DNA of 64,000 bases from Aporrectodea caliginosa. Taxonomy: Eukaryota > Annelida > Clitellata > Crassiclitellata > Lumbricidae. The position numbers were made by a program, and so were the translations under genes. A model generated the notes under the pieces. The model had not been told where the DNA came from and did no database searches. It worked only from the letters and a program-made list of their open reading frames with translations. Below are positions 19,720 to 28,954 of the stretch, in pieces (position 1 is the stretch's first letter; each line of letters begins with the position of its first letter). The stretch is taken from the NCBI GenBank assembly GCA_020284085.1, contig JACEVL010000690.1, forward strand, positions 501,501 through 565,500. Direction: 5' to 3'.

Positions 19720-20660
19720 AACTACAACCGGATCTGAAATGGACTGACGAGCTCGCGAATGAATTACATAAACCCGTAATAAGGCATTTTCGTAAAAGGA
19801 AGGTTTATGTTGGTGGTATAGATGAAATTTGGGCTGCTGACCTGGTGGACATGCAAGCATTTGCTCAAGATAACGACGGTGTAAAATATCTTTTAACCGT
19901 AATAGATGTATTTTCGAAGTATGGTTGGATTGTTCCATTGAATGATAAAAGTGGAAAATCTACAGCTAACGGTTTCATGAAAATATTAAAGAGCGGAAGA
20001 AAACCGGGTAAAGTTTGGGTTGATAAGGGTAAAGAATTTTATAATAAAGATGTGCAGAATTTAGTTAAATTATATTCTACCGAAAACGAGGAGAAATCCT
20101 GCATCGTCGAGAGATGGAATAGGACGATGAGGGAGAAGATGTTTAAATATTTTACAGCTAATTCAACTAGAAGATATATCGATATATTAGGCGAAATGGT
20201 TAGTAATTATAATGACACTAGACATTCTTCTATTAAAATGACGCCCTCTAAAGCTAGTATGAAAGATAATGAAAAGACTGTATTTATGAATTTATACGGT
20301 GATGAGATTTCAGAGCCTATTGTACCTAGGTTCTCAGTAGGTGATAAAGTTAGAATTACGAAGAAAAAGAATTTATTTGAGAAGGGGTACACGCCGAAAT
20401 GGACTCAGGAATTATTTACTGTGTCTGGAGTTCAATACACGGATCCACCAACCTATAAGATTAAAGATTATAACGGAGAAGAAATTCAGGGGTCATTCTA
20501 TGAACAGGAGCTGCAAAAATCTACTCAAGAAATATTTAGGATTGAGAAGGTTATACGAAGGCGTGGAAAGAAATCGTTAGTTAAGTGGTTAGGGTACCCA
20601 GAAAGCTTTAATTCATGGGTTGACAACGATAACTTGTTAACATTACATGCAAATGACTAA
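19710..20660 (+). CDS. Retroviral-type integrase with chromodomain, no own start codon
   Basis: The frame is open from 19686 and has no ATG before 19851, which is already past the start of the catalytic core. Core: WAADLVDM (first Asp), then VDKGKEF (second Asp, 20022) and IVERWNRTM (Glu, 20109). Only 28 residues lie between second Asp and Glu instead of the usual 34-35, implying an internal deletion of about six residues. An SH3-like RFSVGDKVRI segment and a C-terminal chromodomain (IEKVIRR, LVKWLGYPESFNSWVD) follow. Integrases of this kind insert the viral genome, and chromodomains steer target choice. Expression would need a -1 frameshift from the phospholipase frame, or the frame may be a relic. 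The enzyme may be inactive. Confidence 0.8.
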   Translation, partial: KSLKLQPDLKWTDELANELHKPVIRHFRKRKVYVGGIDEIWAADLVDMQAFAQDNDGVKYLLTVIDVFSKYGWIVPLNDKSGKSTANGFMKILKSGRKPGKVWVDKGKEFYNKDVQNLVKLYSTENEEKSCIVERWNRTMREKMFKYFTANSTRRYIDILGEMVSNYNDTRHSSIKMTPSKASMKDNEKTVFMNLYGDEISEPIVPRFSVGDKVRITKKKNLFEKGYTPKWTQELFTVSGVQYTDPPTYKIKDYNGEEIQGSFYEQELQKSTQEIFRIEKVIRRRGKKSLVKWLGYPESFNSWVDNDNLLTLHAND

Positions 20661-21234
20661 GACTCATTTCCATCGAAACTGCTGTACACTTTAAGCCATG
20701 AGGAAATATAAGCGGCGTTACGACTTTTGCCTACTGGGAGAGTACGATAGGAGTCGAGGGTTCGGCGTTTCATAAGGTTAGTGACTGAAGTTTCTTGACT
20801 TAGGCTCGGACTGTCGCCAGTTTTAGCGATCTTTAGCCGAGGTTAAAGGGTAAAGATCGCTAGGGAAGTGGATTCGGTATGTACGTAAATATGGATATAA
20901 TTATATATAGGCTATATATATATATATATATATATTAGAAATATAATGTTCACAGAAAGAATGCTGTACTTCTATTGATTGTGCATAATTATGTCCTACG
21001 ATCTTTGTGCACTGGATTGCGGCTCTTCTGCAACCGGCTTACTAGAGAATATATTTACTTACTTACTTACTTACTTACATGCATTGAGAATTGTCAGCTG
21101 TTGAGATCTAAACATGATCACCGTGTCAGTTAGTCAATCCTACAAACTAATTAATTGGATGACCTAGTCAGTAATACAGACATTCATTCAACCAATCGAT
21201 CAGTCAGCCAATTAATTAGTTAGTCATTCGATCA
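20661..21234. other. Right flank of the virus; hairpin, (TA)n and a (TTAC)n tail
   Basis: No gene. AGCGATCTTTA at 20825 is matched inverted by TAAAGATCGCT near 20851, a possible hairpin beyond the integrase stop. (TA)n lies at 20907-20935. 20940-21080 ends in (TTAC)n, like a LINE or SINE 3' tail; (CTTA)-type repeats also end the LINE fragment at 44.55 kb. Confidence 0.45.
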
Positions 21235-21242
21235 TTTTGAAT

Positions 21243-21790
21243 CAGTGTGATTCTCCTTACAGATTTTATTTTAGTTATAGTTACAGTTATAGTTAATGGT
21301 TTTTTATTTTAGTTATAGTTATAGTTATAGTTAGTTTTATTTTTTAGTTGTAGTTATAGTTATAGTTAATGGATTATTATTTCAGTTAATTTTAGTTACT
21401 ACTTAGTTACAATAATTAAGGCTATAAGCAAAATTGTGCGTATTAACACGCTGTTTCACAATTTGCTCAGAGCGTTGAAAGCCTTAGACGCATGGGTGCA
21501 TGCAGTCAGCTTCATAAATACACGAGTTTCCAAAGTAAATGACAAACTGTATAATAAAAATATCGCATTTTTTCGTTCTTATTTATGTCGAATCGTCCAT
21601 ATTGCACTTCCTATTTTTATTTTTTGCATTAACGAAAATAAAGATGAATTTTCGTTAGTGTTATTTTCGTTATAGTTATAGTTATAGTTAATGATATTTT
21701 TAGTTATAGTTATAGTTATCGTTAACGAAATCATTTTATTTTCGTTAACGAACATTTTCGTTATCGTCATCGTTAACGAGAATCACACTG
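21243..21790. mobile_element. hAT element with GTTATA word arrays
   Basis: Terminal repeats CAGTGTGATTCTC (21243 on) and its inverse GAGAATCACACTG (ending 21790), flanked by an exact 8-bp duplication TTTTGAAT (21235-21242 and 21791-21798). Both ends carry arrays of AGTTATAGTTAT or GTTAACG words (21265-21420, 21665-21780). The centre is unique and AT-rich, with no transposase. A non-autonomous hAT is the simplest reading. Confidence 0.85.
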
Positions 21791-21899
21791 TTTTGAATCT
21801 TGGTCGGCTACTCCGTCGCCAACTCAAATCCGTTCCGGTTCTTAAATAACAATCGACCAACAATAAATTCAGTCAATCGTCTACCGTGTAACACAAGGT

Positions 21900-22190
21900 C
21901 CTTCATCGTATCGTATCGTATCGTATTTAAGCATTTGTAAAGCGCCTCTCGTGTATTAGGACAACGACCTTATTTATAAATTATAACGGTTCAGAACGCT
22001 CCCATTGTGCTTAGCCCCGCGAAAAGAAACAGGACTTGAGAAAAGCGAATGAAAAAGAGAGACTGCCGGATAGAATTTTAGAGCGAACAGAAGGAGAAAG
22101 AGTATTCCAAAGAGAGGAACCAATTGATGCAAAGGAACGAGATTGTTTCATTCCTTTAACTGATTCATTTAAAGTGGTGCTAAATAAATT
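21900..22190 (-). mobile_element. L2-like LINE 3' end, tail (ATACG)n
   Basis: Minus-strand reading gives an LFALKFYPAVSLFHSLF-type frame whose other frame resembles the L2 C-terminus (ASIGSSLWNT, SVRSKILSGSLS). GAGAGGCGCTTTACAAATGC then leads into a tail of ATACG units (CGTAT on the plus strand at 21905-21927). A 5'-truncated copy of the family at 8.25 kb. Confidence 0.65.
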
Positions 22191-22671
22191 GGTTTATAAA
22201 TGGAAATAAAGGCAGACCAAGCCGATACGCCTTTAAAATAAAGACAAGTATTCGCTAAATCATGGATGTCAAAGATCCGGTCCGTGCAACATTAATTTTC
22301 CTGTCCGCCGACGATGTTTTTCTGCCCCCGAAAGCCTTACCTTAAACCTATTGTGATCAGAGCTTCTCATTTGAAAATAGAAGGCGATTTGAAAATCGAT
22401 CTCGCTGGATTGCATAGGCGATCGGTGCACGATCGACCTCGAGAGCTTTTGTGTATAGCGTATTTTGTGCATCGTATTCGTAGGCCTATAGCAGCATATT
22501 ATAGGCATATAGTACGTTTAGCTGCATATTATAGTACTAATCTAGTAGCCTAGTATAAGCCTATCTAACTTCAGTTCTGTTATTATAACTATTGATAGTA
22601 GGCCTATTATTAATTAGTTTTCTTTTAGCCTAGCTACAAGGTGATCGACTCAGAAGCGCTCCTAGTCCAGC

Positions 22672-22831
22672 GAGTGGCGGCGCCAGGGGGTTTAGGGGGG
22701 GCCTAGCCCCCCTTAACTGCGGCTCAGCCTCCGGAAAGTGGAAAAAATCGCTGCAAATCACAGGGAGGAGGGGACAAAATGGAAGGGCTTGGAGCTTTAG
22801 CCCTCCACCTGAAACCCTGGCGCCTCCACTG
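22672..22831. mobile_element. hAT MITE, 160 bp
   Basis: Ends GAGTGGCGGCGCCAGGG and, inverted, CAGTGGAGGCGCCAGGG, close to the common hAT end CAGTGGCGG-CCAGG. Exact 8-bp duplication AGTCCAGC at 22664-22671 and 22832-22839. GC-rich inside, no coding capacity. Confidence 0.85.
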
Positions 22832-22949
22832 AGTCCAGCCACGGCTATATAAGACAGTCGTTAATTAAGTTATTAAAGAAAAATGGTGTGACCATGTGAA
22901 CTCTATTCACTAGGCGGAGCACAACAGGGAGCTCATTTCTATAGGGCCA

Positions 22950-25405
22950 GCATTGCCCAGCAACCGAAAACGAGCGCCGTTACTAAATTGTTCATTATTA
23001 TTCCACTTCGGCACCGTCGCCGCCATTGTTGCTCTCAATAATTTCCGAAATTAGTGACGTTGCGGACTTACAAAATAATGAGTCATAATGACGTTACGCA
23101 GGAGGACCTGGTGTCCAACGTGTTGTTATGACCAATCATATTGCACGAAATTGGAGCGATCACTGATCAGCAGTCATTAGGTCACGAAATGCTGCGTTCC
23201 GAAAGCATTAGCGCACCGATCGTTAGGTCGGAGGTCTTGTGCTTTATTCAAAACAAATTTAGCAAAGTGAATAAGATGGATTTGACCACAAGTCTGGTCG
23301 AGTTCTACAACTTTGACGAACTAGTGAATGCGAGAAAACTGCTTTATGAGTTTGCTGAAACTTTGGATATGGAGAATCTGCCATCATTTACCGAACGCAA
23401 AGGCAACAACATATTGCGTACAAATGTCGATGACATCCTTACGCTATACACGCTCCTAGATGTAAACAAAGTCAAACTTCCTCAATATGCTGCGTTGAAT
23501 CTTCAGCGTTTGCCGACAACTGGCGTCCCTTCAGCTGACCTTGCGGCATTGGCAGCGGTTGTGTCCGAACTGCAAGACCAAGTCGTCACGCTGACCAAAC
23601 GGATGGATGACGATCGAAATGATATAAAGGTCCGTACGGCCCTCAACAGTTCACCCGTTAAACCATGTACAAATTTTGTGCCTCTAAGTAGGTCTACTCT
23701 TGTGGACGACGCCGATCCACAACCGTTAACCATTGTGAGGCCGGTTTCAGTGTTGTCTTCCGATAGACCTCGTTCGGTCGTCGGACAGCATCCAGTCAAC
23801 CAGGGCTCGTGGGCTGCCCGAGCGGCATCTCTGGTTTCTGCTCCGGGTTCACTTGGAGCACCGCAGCATGCATCTCCGCCGCGCCCAGTTGCCAGACGTG
23901 GCAAGCGACAGGCAGATGGGGCTGTAAAAGCTGTCCCTCGAACCCTGACTTGCTTCGTGGGACGATTAGATCCAGTCACTACCGAATCTGATCTCAAGAA
24001 TTACCTTGCTGACGTTGGAATCAAAGATGCAATATGCAAAAAAATGGAGTTCAAAGATGGAAGAGTTTTCAAAACAGCAGCTTTTCGAGTCTCGTGCAAG
24101 GAACAGTTTCGTGCTCTGTTCTACGACGAATCCAGCTGGCCTGATGGTGCTTTGTTGAGAGACTGGGTGTTTTACTCAAACGTTAAAAATGGCGAAATCT
24201 AACTTGAATATTGATGCCATTCAGTTCAAAGTGGTTTCGTACAATCTACGCGGACTGAACTGTGGTCGAGGACTACTCTCCACTCTCTGCAACGACCCAG
24301 GAATTGCTATCGTAGCAGTTCAAGAACACTGGTTGACACCCAATAATCTACACCTACTAAACACGGTATACCCTGAATTTGCTGGTTTTGGTATTTCTGC
24401 TATGAGTAAAAAGTTACAATCTGGCATCTACAGCAGACGTCCTTTTGGAGGTGTTGGTTTTCTTTGGCGTAAATGCCTTTCGAAGTTTATTCATGTAATT
24501 AATGGTGATGATAATGGTAGATGCCTATGCATTTCGTTTGATAGAATTAGCAGTTCCCCTTTGAAATTAATTAATGTTTACTTTCCATGTCAGTCCAGTA
24601 ATTCTGATTACACCGTTGAGCTAGGCAACTGTCTGGGGTACATTGAAAACATAGTACTTCCCTCAGAAAATGTTATTCGTATGGGTGATATGAATTTCAC
24701 TTGTGCAGCTGACAGTGTCGGTTTTCTGCAGAGCAAGACTGTATTCGATAGATTTTCCATTGCACATTGTGATGATTTTTGTCATGACCCATACGCGGCT
24801 ACTTATGTTAATGATAATCTTAAAGCAACTTCTTTTATTGATCATTACTTTATTTCTAATTCCATTCGGCCTTACATGATCAAAATTGATATTATTGACT
24901 CCGGGGCAAACCTAAGTGATCACAGACCTGTCAGAGCCCTATTCGATTTCTCTAATTACTTGCCGTCCACACATCAGCGGAAGCCAAGTAGAAGATGCTC
25001 TCCTCAACGATTTTCGTGGCGATGGGATAAGACCTACTTACCGGGGTATAACGAAGCTAGTAGAATTCAGTTATCGGCTGTATCTGATTTAAATCCAGAG
25101 GCATGTGGTGAAAATTGTTCCAATACGCATCATTTGCAAGATATTGAAAGCATTTATAATTTGTTGGTCATGTCACTGTATAATGCGTCTCTTAAATCAG
25201 TTGTTAGACTTCCGTCACGCTCTTTGAAGCCATATTGGAATGATGAACTTGATCGTCTTAAGGATAACTCTATTTTTTGGTATGACATGTGGACATCAGC
25301 TGGTCGGCCACTGAACGGCGAGTTGCATCGCATTAAATGTTCAACTAAATTGAAATATAAATTAGCAATTAGGGAATCGTATATAGAATTTGAAAGTCGT
25401 CATAA
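22950..25405 (+). mobile_element. LINE 5' half (ORF1 plus endonuclease), 3' half lost
   Basis: A GC-rich leader, an ORF1 (23141-24202) and an ORF2 that starts with an AP endonuclease (24189) and stops being LINE at about 25405, where antisense piggyBac sequence begins. The reverse transcriptase is absent. LINE copies normally lose their 5' end; keeping only the 5' end means that the 3' part was removed later or the junction is a rearrangement. The 5' boundary near 22950 is approximate. Confidence 0.75.
23141..24202 (+). CDS. LINE ORF1 protein, 353 aa
   Basis: Region 120-150 holds a coiled-coil-like heptad stretch (LAAVVSELQDQVVTLTKRM). The middle is proline/serine-rich and basic (RPVARRGKRQ). 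The C-terminus carries an RRM-like fold starting LTCFVGRLDPVTTESDLKNY and ending ALLRDWVFYSNV. Such ORF1 proteins bind LINE RNA and trimerise. It overlaps ORF2 by 14 bases (…AATGGCGAAATCTAA), so ORF2 is probably reached by re-initiation at its ATG. The true start could be the ATG at 23275 (MDLTTSLVEF) rather than 23141. Confidence 0.75.
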   Translation: MHEIGAITDQQSLGHEMLRSESISAPIVRSEVLCFIQNKFSKVNKMDLTTSLVEFYNFDELVNARKLLYEFAETLDMENLPSFTERKGNNILRTNVDDILTLYTLLDVNKVKLPQYAALNLQRLPTTGVPSADLAALAAVVSELQDQVVTLTKRMDDDRNDIKVRTALNSSPVKPCTNFVPLSRSTLVDDADPQPLTIVRPVSVLSSDRPRSVVGQHPVNQGSWAARAASLVSAPGSLGAPQHASPPRPVARRGKRQADGAVKAVPRTLTCFVGRLDPVTTESDLKNYLADVGIKDAICKKMEFKDGRVFKTAAFRVSCKEQFRALFYDESSWPDGALLRDWVFYSNVKNGEI

Positions 25406-25457
25406 TGATGGCCAACGGTTAATCTTTCTTCTTGTGGTGTGCATTGTAGCCAGGTGA
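24189..25457 (+). CDS. LINE ORF2, AP endonuclease domain only (truncated)
   Basis: 422 codons. The endonuclease is complete: VVSYNLRGLN (Asn), VAVQEHW (Glu), INVYFP, MGDMNF (Asp and Asn), TSFIDHYFI and LSDHRPV (Asp-His), in the order of the exonuclease/endonuclease/phosphatase family. It nicks target DNA to prime reverse transcription. The following linker (KPYWNDELDRLKD) is LINE-like until about 25405. The last 17 residues (GQRLIFLLVVCIVAR) are antisense piggyBac sequence. No RT domain remains, so this copy cannot move by itself. Confidence 0.85.
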   Translation: MAKSNLNIDAIQFKVVSYNLRGLNCGRGLLSTLCNDPGIAIVAVQEHWLTPNNLHLLNTVYPEFAGFGISAMSKKLQSGIYSRRPFGGVGFLWRKCLSKFIHVINGDDNGRCLCISFDRISSSPLKLINVYFPCQSSNSDYTVELGNCLGYIENIVLPSENVIRMGDMNFTCAADSVGFLQSKTVFDRFSIAHCDDFCHDPYAATYVNDNLKATSFIDHYFISNSIRPYMIKIDIIDSGANLSDHRPVRALFDFSNYLPSTHQRKPSRRCSPQRFSWRWDKTYLPGYNEASRIQLSAVSDLNPEACGENCSNTHHLQDIESIYNLLVMSLYNASLKSVVRLPSRSLKPYWNDELDRLKDNSIFWYDMWTSAGRPLNGELHRIKCSTKLKYKLAIRESYIEFESRHNDGQRLIFLLVVCIVAR

Positions 25458-26867
25458 TCCATATTGTCAACACCGCTTTTGGTTCCATTGTAATGGAGGA
25501 TTATTCTGGCTTGTTGCTCATCTGAGCATCAGTGGTGGCATCGTGGTGCAGCGTGGATATAGCTAACACAGCTTTGCCTGGGTTAGGAACAAACGATACA
25601 AGAGTAAGTTGGTCATGAAATCCAAACAAAGAGCTCAATTCCTGGCGCCCACGCCTGGCCTTCATTGCCTCTGGAACTTGAGGTTTGTTGCTACGAATTG
25701 TACCAACATATGTCATTCGATCTGCAAGTAGCTGCTCTGCAAGATCAACAGATAAAAAAAGTTATCTGCCACCACGTTCCTGCCACTGTGCCGCCATGGC
25801 GATACCAATTGTTTCACTACTCTTGCGCCTTGTCCTGTCTCACGCTGAGTTCCCTCCTGTCTGCCCAGATATATTTCCGCAGTAAGTGGATATGAAGTGA
25901 CAGCGTCGCAGCACCACCATATTTTGATACCGTATTTTGCAGGTTTGGATGGTATGTACTGCCTGAAGTTGCATCTGCCACGGTAAGCCACAAGCTGCTC
26001 ATCTACGCACAGATCAGGACCAGGAACAAAAAACTTTGGCAGTTGAGCAGTACACATTGTCCATATGTCACGGAAAGCGGCCAGTTTGTCGTGTTTCAAC
26101 CTTTCATCACGCGTTGCCTTGTCGTCGAATCTCATGTACTTCATGATGCAGCGAAATCGTGTCCTAGACATGGTTGCAACAAAAACTGGCCTGCCTTCAC
26201 GCTCAGACCACAAGCTTGACTGTGGCTCATGATTTCCTCTGTAGACACCTGCCAGTATGCAGAGTCCAATGAACGCAATCATTTCCTTGTCATTGACAGG
26301 TTTCCATTCAGCGCGTTGATTTTCAGGATTTTGTTCATTCCAGGCACGTATTCGTCTCCTTGCCTAGAACAATTCCGTCAATAATTTCCGGGGTCACGAA
26401 AAGCTGGTACGTATCAAAAATTGTGTCACACCGTGATGTGGCAGTTACACCAGCAGGTGTTCGAATGATATATTGAACACGCCGACGGCCTGATGCCGGT
26501 GGCTGTGTTTCCCAAAGAAAGCCGTTTTTGCCAGTCATCAGATGACCTGAAGCCGATTTTGCTTGAACTGCAACACCTTGCTGTCTTCCTACTCCTTACC
26601 ACGCAGACCACGACCACGACCTCTTGTTAAAACTGAATTAGGCCTACTGTTTTGACCACTGTTGGCTGGAGCAGGTAGGCATTGCGCACCTATGTCGACT
26701 TCGTCATCTGCACTTTCCACATCGCTATGTTCAGAGTACTCAGATACATGATCATCATTCTCTGAAACTGAGTCATTGTCATTATCTGTGCTGTCGTCAC
26801 TCTCGTCAAGAATTATTCGTAGTGCTTCTTTTGCACTGTATCGCGCCAGACCAATTCTCGCTGTCAT
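25405..26867 (-). pseudogene. piggyBac transposase, several frameshifts
   Basis: Read from 26867: an acidic N-terminus (SDDSTDNDNDSVSEND), then in a new frame KNGFLWETQPPASGRR, then from 26282 MIAFIGLCILAGVYRGNHEP, LWSEREGRPVFVATMSRTRF, the catalytic DLCVDEQLVAYRGRC and VVADNFF, and after further breaks DNMDHLATMHTTRRKINRW at 25460-25405. Order and motifs are those of piggyBac DDE transposases. At least three frameshifts or stops inactivate it, and the cysteine-rich C-terminal finger is lost beyond the junction. Confidence 0.85.
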
Positions 26868-27119
26868 AATAAATGTTCAAACAGTACCGTTAAGTTCTCT
26901 AAAATGCACTGCTAAAGCTGGGGTCCTCCGGGACCCCACTGGATTTTATTTATTTAAAAAATAACCGTAAGAGCAAATCCGGATTTCACTAGACGTAAAC
27001 AGTGAGCGATATCCAGGTGACAAATTCATAAAATGCCGTAAAAATATCTCATAGCCCAAAAGTAGCACAAGCCTATGCAGCGCTGGGGTCCCCCAGGACC
27101 CCAGTTGGTCGCATGAGGG
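25405..27119 (-). mobile_element. piggyBac element, 3'-truncated, with TTAA at one end
   Basis: The right end in window coordinates is GACCAACTGGGGTCC...-type sequence, reading CCCTCATGCGACC on the minus strand and ending at 27119, followed by TTAA (27120-27123). An internal copy of the palindrome CTGGGGTCC-N-GGACCCCA lies at 26919-26938 and another at 27083-27103. The other terminus is missing: the transposase C-terminus runs straight into LINE sequence at about 25405. Confidence 0.75.
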
Positions 27120-27123
27120 TTAA

Positions 27124-27890
27124 TTATTATGCTATTCTTCTCTTTTTGGTCACTAGAGTGAAAACTTTCGACATCTGTTCTCGATATAACTGGGCTATCA
27201 GTGCTATTTGGATATGTAGAGTGTGTGTGCTTGGAATCTTGAAATCGAGAAAATTTACTGCTCGTTGCATTGCCACTATTTCTTTGCGACTATGTCTATT
27301 ACACTTTAATTCATTGGTTGCTTTGCAACTTGCCCCAAAAATCGTTCAGAGTAGCTTCGATGCAGGAGACGAAGATGCCAATATTTTATAGCTTACTGGT
27401 CTCGTGGATGGTAGGCTGCTCCAATATGATATTAGTTAGACGCATGCCGTGTCAGGCAAACACATTTTCAGCCATGCTTAATTCATTGGTATGCTAGCCT
27501 ACTTGCTGGTCATTACCTGGATTAAAACTCGCTATAATAGCTGTGCAGTTCGATTCATTGCGCCCCTTATGTTTATTCTGCATCATTGCAGCGAAATTAA
27601 ACCACACGAGATTGTAAAATGGCGACAATTAAAGTATCCAAAAGATATTACCACTAATCGGAGTCCGTATCTTTCTGCTACATTCTCAAAGCCTCAAAAC
27701 TGTAAGACTTCCATTTGTACTACAGCACTGCAAGAGGGGACAGATGAGGGCTGAAGCAGGATTCCTATATAATGGAATAGAGACCAAGAGAAAAATGGAA
27801 TCATTTGTTAAAGGTGGATTCGGTTTCCCCACTTGCCATATATTGTGATCAATACGGCTTCCGACCTACCTTAACCTTGACCTTATCTGG
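27124..27890. other. No recognisable gene
   Basis: Short plus-strand frames up to 92 codons (27113-27391) show no motif or repeat. No element ends were recognised between the piggyBac TTAA and the next LINE scrap. Confidence 0.4.
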
Positions 27891-28680
27891 ATTATCGATA
27901 ATATTTTCAAGATGCTTAATTGCAACCAGTACGTCCATTTGATAACATTAGATTTTTCCAAAGCTTTTGACAATGTCAGGCTTGCACATCTGGCTAGCAT
28001 AGGCCTACTAGACAATGTCCATAACAGGATAATTGCTTTGGTCGTCAACATATTACGAAATTCTTGGAGAATATCAGCTCACATTGACATAAAAGCCATT
28101 TTGGTAAAAGGATCGGGCTTTGTACCCATGAACTTAATCACATCAATGTCCAGCCTTTACCCAGCTGACCCTGAAAACAGGCTCCTCAAATATGCAGATG
28201 ACTGCTACCTATTAATCCCTTCCTCAAATAGTAGGCCTACTTATATGACTTTGGCATTAGACCATGTCTCCTGATGGGCTTCTGGCTGTAACATAAATCT
28301 GAACCAAAAGAAACCAGTGAAATCTTAAATCGCCGTCCGAGGGTGGGCCTTGGTTACCTTGCCGCCCCAGGCACCACCTCAGGTGTAGCCAGGGTAACCA
28401 ACATGCTGATCATGGGAGTAACCATTTCTGATGACTTAGGATTTGATAATCGCATCCATCAACTATGCTGCCAAGACCGCCATTTCTTACACATGCGAAC
28501 TTTGGTCGCCCATGGCCTGCGTGGTCCACTTATGACGTTGCCCGATCCACTACGTTGGCAAGAATGCTTTATGCCTCGCCCGCCTGGTGCGTTTCGTGGG
28601 ACAGCGTGACAAAGACAAGTTCCAAGCCTTGATGAGTCTCTTGAACCGCTATCGATATCTTCCTGTCTTTTGAGCAGTTA
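27890..28680 (+). mobile_element. Degenerate non-LTR reverse transcriptase fragment
   Basis: The plus strand reads YVHLITLDFSKAFDNVRLAH (RT box with catalytic Asp), YPADPENRLLKYADDCYLLI (YADD), then in another frame VTNMLIMGVTISDDLGFDN, ALRTLVAHGLRGP-like sequence, and in a third RLVRFVGQRDKDKFQALMS-like sequence. The GVPQGS box is damaged. The clade differs from the L2-like copies. Two or more frameshifts; relic only. Confidence 0.75.
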
Positions 28681-28689
28681 TGCGTTATG

Positions 28690-28752
28690 GCTACTACTAC
28701 TACTTCTGCTGCTGCTGCTTCTACTTCTACTGCTGCTGCTGCTGCTGTTGTT
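28690..28752. repeat. CTG/CTA/CTT trinucleotide repeat
   Basis: Mixed (CTA)n, (CTG)n and (TTC)n triplets at the end of the LINE scrap. A minus-strand frame across it (poly-Ala/Glu/Val) is a repeat product. Confidence 0.8.
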
Positions 28753-28954
28753 CTTATCTCCAAATTGCATGGGCACTCATGATTTTAAGAAATTTTAAGG
28801 AACTTCAGTTGCTACTCGTTAACTGATGGCATGTGAAATTTGCTCCGAAAATCAACACTACATTCAAGAGCTTGATTATGTCTGTTAAAATCATTGAATT
28901 TGGTAATACAATGTAATAGAGTTTGTCATTAGAATTTATTAGATTATATTTTAG

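Larger units (their letters stand above)
15327..20660. mobile_element. Compact endogenous adintovirus/Polinton-like element
   Basis: Eight reading frames in 5.3 kb: six on the minus strand (15327-19163) with 7-81 base gaps, and two on the plus strand (19204-20660), diverging from one 40-base spacer. Recognised parts are a packaging ATPase, a minor capsid/penton-like protein, a glycine-rich membrane-active protein, a dUTPase-fold protein, a parvovirus-type phospholipase A2 and a retroviral-type integrase with a chromodomain. This set is that of adintoviruses and Polinton/Maverick-like viruses. No protein-primed DNA polymerase, maturation protease or double jelly-roll major capsid gene was found, so the element is incomplete or relies on a helper. 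Codon use and gene packing differ from the surroundings, and no TAGGCCTA occurs between 13955 and 22481, suggesting a comparatively recent insertion. Confidence 0.8.

Noticed and set aside
23503..23997. 164-codon minus-strand frame opposite LINE ORF1
   Set aside because: Antisense shadow; the plus-strand frame has the coiled coil and RRM-like features and correct ORF2 overlap.
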